Counted from the first letter of the stretch, positions 25,933 to 35,402 are shown. The stretch: DNA of 64,000 nucleotides from Cyanosarcina radialis HA8281-LM2 (GCA_019359615.1 JAHHHA010000005.1:62001-126000), one strand, 5' to 3'. Notes: a model not told the origin generated them from the sequence alone. Translations and numbers: made by a program.

Positions 25933-28900
25933 TTAAGGCATCAACTCCGATCGACTATATTCGATCGCTCCTAAAGCTTTAAGCGTTGCCTGCTGCGCTG
26001 CGGTCAATCCCCTCACGCCAGTAATGTTGGTGCCTTCGTAGGGGCGATCGGCTCTCAGGGTCGTCCGACATTCTCCTAGCTCGACATCCCAAAGCTTAAT
26101 CGTTTCATCGGTACTACCGCTAGCTAGAATTTGGCTATCTGCACTCCATGCCACCGATAACACCGAGCTAGTGTGACCGCCTAAAATTTGATGGCATTGC
26201 CAGTTACTAGCATCCCACAACCAAATGGTGCGATCGTCAGAACCGCTGGCGAGGATTTGACCGTCTAGACTCCAGGCGATCGCTCTGACGGGTTCGTTAT
26301 GCCCTTCTAAGACTTTGAGGCACAAACCCGTTTTCGCCTCCCAGATCCGGATGGTGCGATCGGCGCTACCCGTAGCCAGGAATCGACCGTCGGGACTCCA
26401 AGCGATCGACCATACCCAATCTTCATGTTCTGCCAAAACCCTCAGACATTCTCCACTATCGGCATCCCACAGCTTGACGGTTTTATCCTCGCCACCGCTG
26501 GCCAAGATCCCCCCAACCCCCCTTAATAAGGGGGGGGAGATCGGACTCCAAGCGACGCACAACACCCAGTTAACATGACCCGACAAAATTTTGACGCATT
26601 GACCGCTATTGACATCCCAAAGCCGCACGGTTTGGTCGTGAGAGGCACTAGCGATCGTTTGTCCGTCTGGACTCCACGCCACAGACCAGACAGCATTGGT
26701 GTGGCCTTCAAAGGTTTTCCAGCAATACCCCGTTCCCAGATTCCACAAGCGGACTGTTTGTTCGTCAGAGACAGTAGCGAGCATTTTGCCGTCGGGACTC
26801 CAACTAGCGCACCAGATCCTCGCAGATGAGATCGATCGCCTGGAACTATCCGCACGGGACAAGGTGCGATCGCAGTTTCCGGTTTCGGCATTCCATAACC
26901 GCACTATGCCATCGTCGCTGCCGCTAGCAAGAACGCCGCATGGGAGCGACCAAGTTACCGTTCTTACCGCTCCCTGGTAGCCCTGTAGAGTTTTCAGGCA
27001 CGCACCAGTTCGAGCATCCCACAATCGCACCGTGCAATCTTGAGAACCGCTAGCCAAGATCCCCCCAACCCCCCTTAAAAAGGGAGGCGTTGGCGCAAGC
27101 CTGCCGTCAGGCATAGGGGGGAATTCCCTGCGGGAACGCTGCGCGAACGGACTCCAATCTACAGACCAGACCCAACTGTTGTGATTGGAAAGAACGTGCA
27201 GGCATTCTCCAGTGACAAAATCCCAAAGCCTGATAGTTCGATCGCGAGAGCTACTGGCTAGGGTTTGACCGTCGAGATCCCAGGCGATCGAGGAAACCGA
27301 ATTACTGTGTCCGACTAAGGTTTGCAGGCAATTGCCAGTTTGAGTATCCCACAGTCGAATCGTGCGATCGTCAGAGCTACTGGCGAGGATTTTACCCTCT
27401 TGATGCCAAGCGACGCACCAGATTTCATCTTCGTGACCTGACAAAACTTTTAAGCAATTGCTAGTTTCTGGATGCCACACTCTGACGATTTTATCGGCGC
27501 TGCCAGTTGCCAACATTCCATCTGAGTTCCAGGCTACGGATGCCACTGCTGCGTCGTGAGGTAAAGTGGCAATACAGTTACCACTATGAGGTTGCCAGAG
27601 TTTGACAGTTCGATCGGCGCTACCGCTAGCCAGGAATTGTCCGTCTGCACTCCAAGCGATCGACCAAACCCAATTTTGATGCTCTGGCAAGATGCAATCG
27701 CACGAGCCAGTGTTGAGGTTCCAGATCCTGATGGTGCGATCGGCGCTACCGCTGGCGAGGAACTGGCCGTTTGGACTCCACGCTACCGACAACACTAAAT
27801 TGGTGTGACCGTGAAGAGTTAACAAGGGTTGACCGTCGGCAATTTGCCAGATAATTATCTTGCCGCTGCCATCTCCAGTCGCTAGCAGGTCGCCGCGAGC
27901 GTGGCGAAATAATTCTGCCTCCTTGGTAGGGGCAAAGGCGACGGAGAAAATAATCCCAAAGGTTTGAGTAAAAATCGATTTGGCTAGATCGGACTCAGTG
28001 AAATTGACTTGGCGCAAATTCAAGTTTTGCAGGTAGGCATGCCACAGGTTGAGATGAGAAAAGTCATAACCCGTCAGATCGATTTGCAGCTTGATGGCTA
28101 GGTTAATGGCATTGCCGCCCCCATAGCCAGTTAACGGGATGTCCGATGTTCTTAAAACCTCGATTAGTCCCTTTATTTGTCGATCGAGGGCTGAGGTAGA
28201 GCTAAAATTTGCTCGAAATCGATCGGCAATTGGTTGCAAAATCAGTCGGTCTTGGCTTTCTCTGATATAGTCTTTGACTGTGGTTTTGAGCAGCGCGTGA
28301 CTGACAAAGAGAGAAAATTCTTGACTCATCAGTTCGTCCGCGACTCGATCGATTAAGCGTTCGCTGACATATTCCATTACTACGGGTTGCTGAGTGTAGC
28401 TTCCAGCTTGTCTCTCTAGCAGACTGCGCCAAATCAACGCTTCTAGCGCCTCCAAGATTTTGGCTTTCGAGACGACTGGCACCATATCCTCATACAGTTC
28501 GTCTACTGTCGTCCACTCGCGATCGATCGCCAGCCAATACATGATGCTTTGTTCTACTGCCGACAGGCGCTGAAATTGCCGATCTAACAGGCGGCGCACT
28601 CCGTTAAACACGGCGGTATCTTGTTCCAGAAATTCCCTCACTTGCCCGTCGAACAAGTCTTGAATCGAAGTGGCGACAATCTTCAAGGCTAGGGGACTAT
28701 TGCCGTAGCGATCGCCCAATTGTTGTTTTTCTATCGCCGAACCTACTAACCCTTTGGCCTCAACTAGTGCCATGGCTGCTTCTTCCGAACCTTTGAGAGG
28801 GAGCGATCTTACCGCCAGTTCTGCCCCTTCAAAAGTTGCTATTTCCGCTGGTTTTTCCCGACTGGTGACGATGATACTGCTTGAGTGCGCGGTTTCAGCT

Positions 28901-29733
28901 AACGCTCTGAGTAATTCCCCATATCCTTCATAATCGGGGCGATATACTCCCGTTCGCCCACTTTCGAGAATCGTTTCTAGGTTATCTAAAATTAGCAGAC
29001 AGCGGGAAGCTCGCAAGCAATGAAGGAGTTCCCCGATCCGAGCTTGAGTTGACTGTTGATGCGATAGAAATTGGACTAACTCTGCCAGGAGATTTTCTAA
29101 CGGTGGGGCATTGCGGAGGCTGCGCCAGATAACATATTCAAATTCCCCTGCTACTTGCTGGGCCAGCTTCAGAGCTAGGGTAGTTTTGCCAATGCCACCC
29201 ATCCCTAATAAAGCGACTAGACGGCAGCGATCGAAGCGCACCCACTGCTCTAGAGTAGCTAACTCTACCGTGCGGCCATAGAAAGCCGAGACATCTGGGG
29301 CTTCTCCCCAATCGATCGAATTCGGAGTCGAAGAAGCGAGAAGTGTTGAGTGTTGAGTGTTCAGTGTTGTAGGAGGTGTGGAGTGTGAAGTGGGTCGTAA
29401 AGAATTCTCTCCCCTCTCCCCTCCCCGTGTCTCCCCTCTCTCCCCCTCTCCCTCTTCCTGCCATCGCCGCAAAACCGAGCGACAGTTATTTTTCGTGACT
29501 TTTTCTCCTAAAGTCCGGCTCAACTGCTGCCATAACTGAGCGCCAATGTGCCTCATGTATTCGGTTTCGTAACCAGCGGTAGAGGCAATTTGTTCGTAGG
29601 TTTTGCCCGACCACACTCCCGAAAACACTATTTCTTGAACGTTACTGAGTCTTTGGGGATGTAATATTGCCTCCACTATTTTCAGAGCTTCTTTAACTGT
29701 CATGCTTTTTGCTTCATTTTCCCGCGATACCAA
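25933..29733 (-). CDS. vMAP-like HTH / NB-ARC STAND NTPase with 14 WD40 repeats
   Basis: A 1266-residue STAND protein. Residues 10-95 ('[19 protein letters not shown]', '[18 protein letters not shown]') look like the vMAP helix-turn-helix domain found on cyanobacterial conflict NTPases. NB-ARC follows: P-loop near 178-186 ('[11 protein letters not shown]'), Walker B '[12 protein letters not shown]', sensor '[10 protein letters not shown]'. From about residue 610 I count 14 WD40 units, enough for two seven-bladed propellers, then a short C-terminal tail. Such proteins are proposed immune or apoptosis-like sensors. Repeat-derived insertions interrupt the linker after the HTH and two WD units. 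ATG 29703 is an alternative start. Confidence 0.9.
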   Translation of the reverse strand: MVSRENEAKSMTVKEALKIVEAILHPQRLSNVQEIVFSGVWSGKTYEQIASTAGYETEYMRHIGAQLWQQLSRTLGEKVTKNNCRSVLRRWQEEGEGERGETRGGERGENSLRPTSHSTPPTTLNTQHSTLLASSTPNSIDWGEAPDVSAFYGRTVELATLEQWVRFDRCRLVALLGMGGIGKTTLALKLAQQVAGEFEYVIWRSLRNAPPLENLLAELVQFLSHQQSTQARIGELLHCLRASRCLLILDNLETILESGRTGVYRPDYEGYGELLRALAETAHSSSIIVTSREKPAEIATFEGAELAVRSLPLKGSEEAAMALVEAKGLVGSAIEKQQLGDRYGNSPLALKIVATSIQDLFDGQVREFLEQDTAVFNGVRRLLDRQFQRLSAVEQSIMYWLAIDREWTTVDELYEDMVPVVSKAKILEALEALIWRSLLERQAGSYTQQPVVMEYVSERLIDRVADELMSQEFSLFVSHALLKTTVKDYIRESQDRLILQPIADRFRANFSSTSALDRQIKGLIEVLRTSDIPLTGYGGGNAINLAIKLQIDLTGYDFSHLNLWHAYLQNLNLRQVNFTESDLAKSIFTQTFGIIFSVAFAPTKEAELFRHARGDLLATGDGSGKIIIWQIADGQPLLTLHGHTNLVLSVAWSPNGQFLASGSADRTIRIWNLNTGSCDCILPEHQNWVWSIAWSADGQFLASGSADRTVKLWQPHSGNCIATLPHDAAVASVAWNSDGMLATGSADKIVRVWHPETSNCLKVLSGHEDEIWCVAWHQEGKILASSSDDRTIRLWDTQTGNCLQTLVGHSNSVSSIAWDLDGQTLASSSRDRTIRLWDFVTGECLHVLSNHNSWVWSVDWSPFAQRSRREFPPMPDGRLAPTPPFLRGVGGILASGSQDCTVRLWDARTGACLKTLQGYQGAVRTVTWSLPCGVLASGSDDGIVRLWNAETGNCDRTLSRADSSRRSISSARIWCASWSPDGKMLATVSDEQTVRLWNLGTGYCWKTFEGHTNAVWSVAWSPDGQTIASASHDQTVRLWDVNSGQCVKILSGHVNWVLCVAWSPISPPLLRGVGGILASGGEDKTVKLWDADSGECLRVLAEHEDWVWSIAWSPDGRFLATGSADRTIRIWEAKTGLCLKVLEGHNEPVRAIAWSLDGQILASGSDDRTIWLWDASNWQCHQILGGHTSSVLSVAWSADSQILASGSTDETIKLWDVELGECRTTLRADRPYEGTNITGVRGLTAAQQATLKALGAIEYSRSELMP
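26506..26541. repeat. In-frame GC-rich repeat insertion in a WD40 blade (copy 2)
   Basis: Inside the STAND gene the 'CCCCCAACCCCCCTTA' element adds '[11 protein letters not shown]' between the 'AWSP' and 'ILASGG' halves of one WD repeat without breaking the frame. Confidence 0.85.
27057..27153. repeat. In-frame GC-rich repeat insertion in a WD40 blade (copy 1)
   Basis: A longer element carrying hairpins ('GCCTGCCGTCAGGC', 'CCCTGCGGG') adds about 30 residues, including '[20 protein letters not shown]', to a WD blade. It resembles the intergenic element at 20930-21045. Confidence 0.85.
29330..29458. repeat. In-frame heptamer tract in the STAND gene linker
   Basis: TGAGTGT units and a CCCCTCTC tract encode a Glu/Gly/Arg-rich segment and '[13 protein letters not shown]' between the HTH and the NB-ARC domains. 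The same heptamers encode near-identical peptides in chlD and the flippase gene. Confidence 0.85.
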
Positions 29734-29780
29734 ACATTTAATGTTGAGAAAACCACTTATTATTTTAGCTCGACATCAAG

Positions 29781-29947
29781 CATTTTTTCTTACTTTTTCT
29801 TACTCTGCTATTGAGATTCGATTTCAACTATTACCCGCCCCACTCCAAATTCAGTCCAGCAGCGTAAGGAATTCTATCGGCCTTTAATTTCAAAAAATAA
29901 AAATCATTTTTTTTAGCAGCTAGACATTTTTTCTTACTTTTTCTTAC
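29781..29947 (-). promoter_or_regulatory. Two identical 23-bp direct repeats upstream of the STAND gene
   Basis: 29781-29803 and 29925-29947 are identical. On the gene strand each reads GTAAGAAAAAGTAAGAAAAA then ATG, itself a doubled GTAAGAAAAA. They lie about 50 and 190 bp before the start. A binding site for the encoded HTH domain is a reasonable guess. Confidence 0.6.
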
Positions 29948-30054
29948 GGTGGATCGATCGCGAGCTAGGCGATAACCAAAAAAGAGACAAAGAAATAACT
30001 TTTGTAGGAAATTTTCAATCTCAACCAATTCCTAATCTCAATCGAGGAAACTAT

Positions 30055-30180
30055 ATGAACTGTTCTAGCGACACTTCATCGCTCAGCTTTATCGATCTGC
30101 CAGGAGCAACCACAACAGTCAACGTTCCGGCTGGAACCAGGGCAATAATCCTAGCTCGGTTCTCGGCCGAGTCGGCTTGA
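30055..30180 (+). CDS. 41-codon ORF, N-terminal fragment of a secreted-type protein
   Basis: ATG 30055 follows a good ribosome site (GAGGAAAC). The product contains 'FIDLPGATTTVNVPAGTRAI' and 'ILARFSAESA', then TGA TGA. The sequence reads like the start of a beta-sandwich protein in which a Cys would follow 'SAESA'. The part before the start ('AATCTCAATCGAGGAAAC') resembles the tails of leaders A and C. Likely truncated; a functional peptide cannot be excluded. Confidence 0.45.
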   Translation: MNCSSDTSSLSFIDLPGATTTVNVPAGTRAIILARFSAESA

Positions 30181-30504
30181 TGATTGGAGTCTAATCGTTC
30201 AGCGAGTCAAAGTCTAGGTCGCGATCGCCTGCTCGATCGGGAATATCGATTAACTCGATCGAGCGATCGCTCTTATCTTATAGGCTCCTTCAAATTATGC
30301 GGGGAAGCGATCGGCGAGCTTGTTCGTCTCGCTTCCTGGCTTTTTATCCTCCATCAATTTGGTTCGGGGAAGCTTGTCACTTCCCCATTTCTTTACTAAT
30401 TTATTCAACAGCACCCAACTGTTAAGCTGAAATTTAGATGGTTTGGCAGGTGTAGCGTTTAGGTAAGAGCCATGTTCGCTATGATTATTGTTAAGAAATA
30501 ACCC
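30181..30504. other. Intergenic region with a hairpin at 30366-30386
   Basis: GGGGAAG pairs with CTTCCCC around seven bases, followed by ATTTCTTT; a probable terminator. The 5' part is dense in GATCGA/HIP1 motifs. No gene is seen. Confidence 0.5.
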
Positions 30505-31146
30505 ATGCTTAAGACGATCGCGATGCCAACTACTGAGATAAAATCTTTCTCATTTGAGGAATTCCTCGTCTGGAATGAAGGACGATCGGATGCCAGATTT
30601 GAGTTACGTTATGGAGTCCCGATGCCGATCGTCGAACCAACCGCGAACCATGAAGATGTCATCGCGATGCTCTGTATGTATTTAATTAATTTTTGCCAAG
30701 CCTCTGCTTTACCTTACGTGCCGCGACAAAACAAACAGATTCGCCTTCAACCGGATGCCGACGGTCGAGAATCTAGTCGATATGCGGATATTGTCGTATT
30801 CGATCGGGATGAATGGCAAAGAATGAAGCAATCGAGCATTTCGGCTGCCGCTTATATTCCTCCACCGCTTGTCATTGAAGTAGTCAGTACGAATTGGCGA
30901 GACGATTATCGCACCAAGGTTGATGAGTACGAGGCACTGGGAATCCCCGAATATTGGATTGTCGATTATGCTGGACTGGGCGGGATGCAATATATTGGCA
31001 CGCCCAAACAGCCGACTTTAACTGTTTTAGAATTGGCGAATGGAGAATATCGGCAACAGCTATTTCGGGGCAGCGAACGCATCATTTCTCCCACATTTCC
31101 CACATTACAACTCACAGCAGCGGAAGTTTTTGCCTTTGGACGTTGA
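30505..31146 (+). CDS. Uma2 family endonuclease (DUF820)
   Basis: 213 residues with a PD-(D/E)XK-like fold. Motifs are 'DARFELRYGVPMPI', 'RYADIVVFDRDEW', 'PLVIEVVSTNWRDDYRTKVD' and 'EALGIPEYWIVDYAGL'; acidic and Lys residues are present in the expected order, so it may be active. ATG 30523 is an equally good start. These genes are highly amplified in cyanobacteria and their biological role is unresolved. It borders the accessory island. Confidence 0.88.
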   Translation: MLKTIAMPTTEIKSFSFEEFLVWNEGRSDARFELRYGVPMPIVEPTANHEDVIAMLCMYLINFCQASALPYVPRQNKQIRLQPDADGRESSRYADIVVFDRDEWQRMKQSSISAAAYIPPPLVIEVVSTNWRDDYRTKVDEYEALGIPEYWIVDYAGLGGMQYIGTPKQPTLTVLELANGEYRQQLFRGSERIISPTFPTLQLTAAEVFAFGR

Positions 31147-31501
31147 AATGTTAAGCCTGTTCGACTCGGCACCGCCGATCCTTCAATTTATCGCTTGGTG
31201 GGGAGCGATAAATTATTCTGAAATGTGCAAACTGTTCGTTATCACGAATAACGAGTAATTGAATAATTGTCTAGAACTGCATCTGAGCTAATAATTAGTC
31301 TAGTTCCCGGTGCGAAACTCGAACAACAATACAGTCTCAATATTTTTATCTTCAAATCTAAAAATATCGAGAAGACCACGATTTTGTTCGCTAGCTAAAT
31401 TACCTAATAACATCCATAGTTAGGTTAGCCAGGTAATGTTAATTACTTGGTTTTTGCCGGATAAAAGCATCAATTTAATTTCTCTTTTTGGTGAGATATA
31501 T
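31147..31501. other. Intergenic region between Uma2 and the transposase remnant
   Basis: Contains a small GTTATCACGAATAAC hairpin near 31238-31253 and a possible 37-codon minus-strand fragment (31300-31413). Otherwise AT-rich with no recognised gene. Confidence 0.4.
31300..31413 (-). other. Possible short gene fragment, unidentified
   Basis: The minus strand encodes 'MLLGNLASEQNRGLLDIFRF' then 'EDKNIETVLLFEFRTGN' and a stop. The composition is protein-like, but no family is recognised and no ribosome site is visible. Possibly the end of a decayed gene. Confidence 0.25.
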
Positions 31502-32042
31502 TCAAGCTCGACCGATAATGGTGAGGTTGTGAGCAATTATGCCCCAGCCCACCCAGCGTTTCAATCCCATATCTCCTCTATACCGACAACGTTGCAAGCC
31601 AAAGCAGCGTTTGAGGAAGCTAATACGCCCTTCGACTCCCGGCGTGCCAATGACGACCTTTGACAAAATTCCTCTTTTTTTCCTGCTGGAATATTCTGCG
31701 GGATGCTTGGTTAATTACTTGTTCTACCCGTGGACGAAAAATTTCCCAGGTTTTGAGCAATTTATCGGCTTTGAAAGAATTCAAACTTTCGAGGATGAGT
31801 TTCACCTTTTGAGCTTGTTTAATGGCGGCTGTGGTGACAGCAATCAACTTGGTATATGCTCCAAGCCTTTTTTGCTGCCCCGTTTGATTTAGAGCTTTCG
31901 ACCAACTATCTATCTGCCGGGAAATTCTTCTCGCTGTGCGATAACGATGACGAAACAGACTAGGATTAATGGTTTGGCCTGCCAGCTTCATCAAGACCTT
32001 AGCTTCAGCTAAAATCTGGCTAATCACTTTGACTCCATCTGA
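31502..32042 (-). mobile_element. Decayed transposase remnant (ISNCY-like)
   Basis: Two frames join to give the C-terminal half of a DDE transposase. Frame one (to 31620) has 'MKLAGQTINPSLFRHRYRTA' and 'FRPRVEQVINQASRRIF'. After an internal deletion another frame gives 'VIGTPGVEGRISFLKRCFGL', 'RYRGDMGLKRWVGWGIIAHN' and a stop near 31502. The N-terminus and inverted repeats are missing. The right edge joins the truncated xisI gene. Confidence 0.7.
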
Positions 32043-32049
32043 TAATAAA

Positions 32050-32310
32050 CTATACTAACTCTTGTGCCAGATCCGTTTCCGTCATATTGCGCTGAATCCA
32101 AATTTTGCTATCCTTGATGTCTATATGAATGAAACAGTTGTAAACTCGCTTTAATCCTTCCCAACCAACCTCCAAAAGCTGGTAGCGATCGCGTTCTGAA
32201 TCGAACAAAAGCTGACACTCAATCTCTGATTCAGAGTTACCAGAGTCAACATTTACCTGAGAGGTTAACAGTTGGCGGACAATTTGGCGATAACTATTTA
32301 CTCTTTCCAT
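32050..32310 (-). CDS. xisI: XisI-like protein, C-terminally truncated
   Basis: 86 residues matching the XisI family (fdxN-element excision controlling factor). 'DSERDRYQLLEVGWEGLKRV' and 'CFIHIDIKDSKIWIQRN' are diagnostic. Full proteins continue about 25 residues past 'ETDLAQELV'. Here the frame stops exactly where the transposase remnant begins. No xisH partner is adjacent. In sequenced cyanobacteria xisH/xisI are widespread outside the fdxN element and behave like accessory, TA-like genes. Confidence 0.8.
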   Translation of the reverse strand: MERVNSYRQIVRQLLTSQVNVDSGNSESEIECQLLFDSERDRYQLLEVGWEGLKRVYNCFIHIDIKDSKIWIQRNMTETDLAQELV

Positions 32311-32391
32311 TCAGTAATTACCTCGTTGAGGCAATTAAAAATCTTTCCGTTGACAAGAAACAAGAAATTCAACGGCTATTAATAGATGTTT
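32309..32391 (+). other. Possible plus-strand coding scar beside proA
   Basis: One plus frame reads 'SNYLVEAIKNLSVDKKQEIQ' then '[10 protein letters not shown]' and runs on into the proA 3' end. It has no start codon. It may be a fragment of a small antitoxin-like helix, or chance. Confidence 0.2.
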
Positions 32392-33723
32392 TTAAAGAGC
32401 TTTCCTGCTATTTGAAGATCGGTCTAAGTCTTTGTGAGTAAATTCCTTGCCATTGGCTCCGGTATAGTCGGCGACAATGTGACCGTTACCTGTAACTCGA
32501 TACTTGTAAGTTACCAGTCCTTCTAAGCCTACAGGACCTCTGGGTGGGAGATTTTGAGTGCTAATCCCCACTTCAGCACCAAAGCCATAGCGATAACCGT
32601 CGGCAAACCGAGTCGAACAGTTGTGAAAGACTCCGGCTGCATCCACTTCAGCTAGGAACGTCGCTGCTGCTTGAGAATCTTCAGTCACGATCGCTTCAGT
32701 ATGCCTAGAACCGTATTGGTTGATATGGACGATCGCATCTTCGAGAGCATCTACTACAGCGATCGATAAAATTAAGTCGTTATATTCTGTGGCCCAATCT
32801 TCTTCAGTGGCAGCTTTAATTGATAAAATCTGGCGAGTTTTTTCGTCGCCGCGCAATTCGACTTCGCGGATGTCGAGGGCATCTTTGACGGCTGGGAGGA
32901 ACTGGGAAGCGATCGCTCGATGCACCAATAAAGTTTCGATGGCGTTACAGACGGCTGGATATTGAGTTTTAGCATCCACCGTAATGGCGATCGCTTGATG
33001 TAAATCGGCGGCTGCATCTACATATAAGTGGCAAATCCCGTCGGCATGACCTAAAACGGGAATTCTCGTATTATCCTGGACGAATTTGACAAACGAGTTA
33101 GAACCTCTAGGGATAATTAGATCGATATATTTATCTAGCTTCAGCAGTTCTAGGGTTTGTTCTCTGGTCGTCAGCAATTGCACTACATCTGGATCGATCG
33201 CAGTTGATGCCAATCCTTGTCGAATTACTTTGACGATTTCGGTACAAGAACGCACTGCTTCGGTACCGCACTTGAGAATGACTCCGTTACCAGATTTAAT
33301 CGCGAGACTAGAAATTTGGATCGCCGCATCGGGACGGGCTTCAAAAATCACTCCCAGCACTCCCAGAGGGCAAGTAACGCGCTGGAGGATCAATCCGGTA
33401 TCTAACTCCCGCTGCATCTGGATCGCACCTACCGGATCGGGTAATTTGCCCAGATCTCGGACTCCAGCGATCGCTTCTTTAAGTTTATTCTCGTCCAGCT
33501 TCAGGCGATGGTAGAGAGGTTCGGGAATGTTGCCTTTTGCTGCTTGGCAATCTGCCTGGTTTGCTGACAAGATTTCTGGAATGGCAGATTCTAAAGCATC
33601 GGCGATCGCTTGAATTGCCCGATCTTTGACTTCAGTTGATATCACCCCTAGTTGTCTAGCAGCTTGGCGAGTTTTTGGGGCTAGATCTAAAAGCGAAAGG
33701 GAAGCGTTCTGTAAAGTATTCAT
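32392..33723 (-). CDS. proA: Gamma-glutamyl phosphate reductase
   Basis: NADPH-dependent reduction of gamma-glutamyl phosphate to the semialdehyde, second step of proline synthesis. 443 residues. Aldehyde-dehydrogenase-like features: '[16 protein letters not shown]', '[19 protein letters not shown]', '[12 protein letters not shown]', the catalytic Cys in '[14 protein letters not shown]' and '[19 protein letters not shown]'. Start ATG 33723. This housekeeping gene is embedded in the accessory region. Confidence 0.96.
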   Translation of the reverse strand: MNTLQNASLSLLDLAPKTRQAARQLGVISTEVKDRAIQAIADALESAIPEILSANQADCQAAKGNIPEPLYHRLKLDENKLKEAIAGVRDLGKLPDPVGAIQMQRELDTGLILQRVTCPLGVLGVIFEARPDAAIQISSLAIKSGNGVILKCGTEAVRSCTEIVKVIRQGLASTAIDPDVVQLLTTREQTLELLKLDKYIDLIIPRGSNSFVKFVQDNTRIPVLGHADGICHLYVDAAADLHQAIAITVDAKTQYPAVCNAIETLLVHRAIASQFLPAVKDALDIREVELRGDEKTRQILSIKAATEEDWATEYNDLILSIAVVDALEDAIVHINQYGSRHTEAIVTEDSQAAATFLAEVDAAGVFHNCSTRFADGYRYGFGAEVGISTQNLPPRGPVGLEGLVTYKYRVTGNGHIVADYTGANGKEFTHKDLDRSSNSRKAL

Positions 33724-33812
33724 GGGTGCGATCGAAGCTATCTGCTTTGACGATTATAGCTGTTGCGAGTTTGCGTGCGATCGAGAAAACCCATCGCCAA
33801 CCCAATCCCCAA

Positions 33813-33850
33813 GCTGGAAATCTGGTAGTCGATCGGGCTTTAATGGCATC
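33813..33850. repeat. 38-bp direct repeat, left copy, flanking a TA pair
   Basis: Matches 34662-34699 at 36 of 38 positions by eye (core AGTCGATCGGGCTTTAATGG). The two copies flank the Phd/PIN pair. Confidence 0.8.
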
Positions 33851-33919
33851 TTCATCGGCTCTTGGCATACAGCCCATTGCCCAACTAAACTAAGTTTATA
33901 GACTTAGTTTTTTAAGCAT

Positions 33920-34165
33920 ATGGAGACTGTAAATATCCATCAAGCCAAAACCAACCTCTCACGCTTGTTGTCTCGCGTGGAACTTGGGGAAGAAATTATT
34001 ATTTCCAACCGAGGCATCCCTATTGCCAAGTTGGTTCCGTTTCAGGCCTTATCCAATCGGCGAGCTAGTTTAGGGCTAGATCGAGGGCGCTTCACCGTAC
34101 CAGAAGACTTTGATGCTCCTTTGCCAGAAGAGATCTTGGCAGCATTTGAGGGTGGTGAAGAGTGA
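33920..34165 (+). CDS. Phd/YefM-family antitoxin
   Basis: 81 residues. The DNA-binding N-terminus 'METVNIHQAKTNLSRLLSRV' and 'GEEIIISNRGIPIAKLVPF' are typical of Phd/YefM antitoxins. The acidic C-terminal tail ('LPEEILAAFEGGEE') would neutralise the toxin. The stop overlaps the toxin GTG (34162-34165). It is likely autoregulated through the N-terminal domain. Confidence 0.92.
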   Translation: METVNIHQAKTNLSRLLSRVELGEEIIISNRGIPIAKLVPFQALSNRRASLGLDRGRFTVPEDFDAPLPEEILAAFEGGEE

Positions 34166-34563
34166 AGCTCTTATTAGATACTCAATGCTGGTTGTGGTGG
34201 TTTGCCCAGCCAGAGAGGTTAAGTGAGGAGACAGTTGCACGCATCGCTGATGAAACCAACGAATTGTGGCTCTCCGTTGCTAGTATCTGGGAAATCGGGA
34301 TTAAAGTGGCGATCGGCAAGCTACCATTGCCAGAACCACCAGATAGCTACATTTCTAGCCGGATGGGGCAGTTGGGCGTGAGATCGTTAGAAATTACAGC
34401 AACTCACGCTTTACGAGCAGCCTCATTGCCATTGCATCACCGAGATCCGTTCGACAGAATGTTGATTGCACAGGCACAGTTGGAAAACATAACACTCGTC
34501 AGTGCTGATGCCATATTCAGGCAGTACAGCGATGTGGCAATTCTTTGGGCAGCTAATCCGTGA
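34162..34563 (+). CDS. vapC: PIN-domain toxin (VapC-like)
   Basis: 133-residue PIN ribonuclease. Acidic active-site residues are in 'MKLLLDTQCWLWWF', 'LSVASIWEIGIKVA', 'HHRDPFDRMLIAQAQ' and 'LVSADAIFRQY'. The GTG start overlaps the antitoxin stop by 4 bp, giving coupled translation. The catalytic set looks intact, so the pair is probably functional. Confidence 0.92.
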   Translation: MKLLLDTQCWLWWFAQPERLSEETVARIADETNELWLSVASIWEIGIKVAIGKLPLPEPPDSYISSRMGQLGVRSLEITATHALRAASLPLHHRDPFDRMLIAQAQLENITLVSADAIFRQYSDVAILWAANP

Positions 34564-34661
34564 AAGTTAATCGGGTCGCAAGGTTGTCATTCTGCTACGG
34601 ACAAACAACCTTCAGTGGTGGGCGCTCGTCAACTCCACTGCCAATCTGGAAACCGTTTCGT

Positions 34662-34699
34662 GCTGGAAATCGGTTAGTCGATCGGGCTTTAATGGCATC
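34662..34699. repeat. 38-bp direct repeat, right copy
   Basis: Right-hand copy of 33813-33850. It abuts the point (34698) where the minus-strand PIN remnant is cut off. Confidence 0.8.
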
Positions 34700-34790
34700 A
34701 ACTCTCGATCGAATTCCTGGCGATGTCGCTGAGATTGAGATTGCCCTCGATAAACCACAAGAATGCCTGGGTGTCGAGTAGGAGTTTCAT
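34698..34790 (-). pseudogene. PIN-domain toxin remnant, N-terminal 30 residues
   Basis: ATG 34790 begins 'MKLLLDTQAFLWFIEGNLNL' and continues to a stop at 34698. This is the first strand-helix of a PIN toxin; the rest is missing. It overlaps its antitoxin stop (ATGA). It ends inside the 38-bp direct repeat, suggesting a rearrangement there. Confidence 0.75.
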
Positions 34791-34978
34791 GGAGCATATT
34801 CCTCAAAGCTTGCCAATGGCTCATCAAAATCATCTGCTATTCTCACTAACCCTTTAGCACTACCAAACGTAGGAATTGCTCTTACTGTGTTGAACGGCAC
34901 AATTTTAAAGGATGTTCCATCACTGCGGATGATGACAACTTCTTCCCCACCTGCTGCTGCTTCAATTAGCTTTGCCAA
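34787..34978 (-). pseudogene. Phd/YefM antitoxin lacking its N-terminus
   Basis: The frame reads 'KLIEAAAGGEEVVIIRSDGT' and 'SFKIVPFNTVRAIPTFGSAK', typical of a Phd-type antitoxin. However, a TAG lies just upstream of 'ETQLAKL', so the normal first 10 residues are lost. A TTG at 34978 could start a 63-residue product. It partners the truncated PIN gene. Confidence 0.65.
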
Positions 34979-34979
34979 T

Positions 34980-35185
34980 TGGGTTTCCTAGCGTCAACTC
35001 AGCCTACGACGATCGACGATCGCACTCTCGATCGCGATCGCTTCTCTATGGAATCACAGGGCTTCAATTTTAACGATCCCACCCTCAACATTATCAACTT
35101 GCAATCGATAAACGTAGAGCATTGCCATTAGTAAAGGGATGGAAAGTCGGGTGACGATGTTGCCTGTAAATGTGGGCAAACAACT
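34980..35185. other. Spacer between TA remnants and rel copy 1
   Basis: No clear gene. The minus strand has a short frame 'MLYVYRLQVDNVEGGIVKIE' ending at about 35066, which may be another toxin scar. A cluster of GATCG motifs lies at 35008-35042. Confidence 0.3.
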
Positions 35186-35402
35186 TCATTCAACTTGCTC
35201 GCTGACGCGGCGGATATTGAGGACATCGCTCATTTGCTCGATCTGGGTGAAGATACTTTCTAATTGTTGCCGATCGCGCAAATCTATACAAAGATCGATT
35301 AACGCTGGTTTGCCAGCATCAGTTTTCACTTGGGCTTTACGGACGTTGATATTTCGATCGCTCAGACGCGACAATATATCTTTAAACACTCCCACGCGAT
35401 CG
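35186..35402 (-). pseudogene. rel 3'-end copy 1 (ACT-domain fragment)
   Basis: 35188-35402 aligns without gaps to 36942-37156, the last 72 codons of rel, with about 15 mismatches in 215 bases by eye. Almost all are silent: the encoded 'DRNINVRKAQVKTDAGKPAL' is unchanged, and only K-to-E and I-to-V changes were seen near the end. The match ends at GCGATCG, 4 bp before the ATG of an integrase fragment. Confidence 0.9.

Noticed and set aside
27000-27020. GTTCGAGCATCCC string resembling a tRNA T-arm
   Set aside because: It is part of a WD40-coding repeat and has no acceptor stem or anticodon arm around it.
31539-31892. 117-codon plus-strand ORF opposite the transposase remnant
   Set aside because: It is the antisense shadow of the ISNCY-like sequence, whose minus-strand frames carry clear transposase motifs.
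33626-33901. ORFs on both strands upstream of proA
   Set aside because: They overlap the proA 5' end and a dispersed 38-bp repeat, with no motif on either strand.
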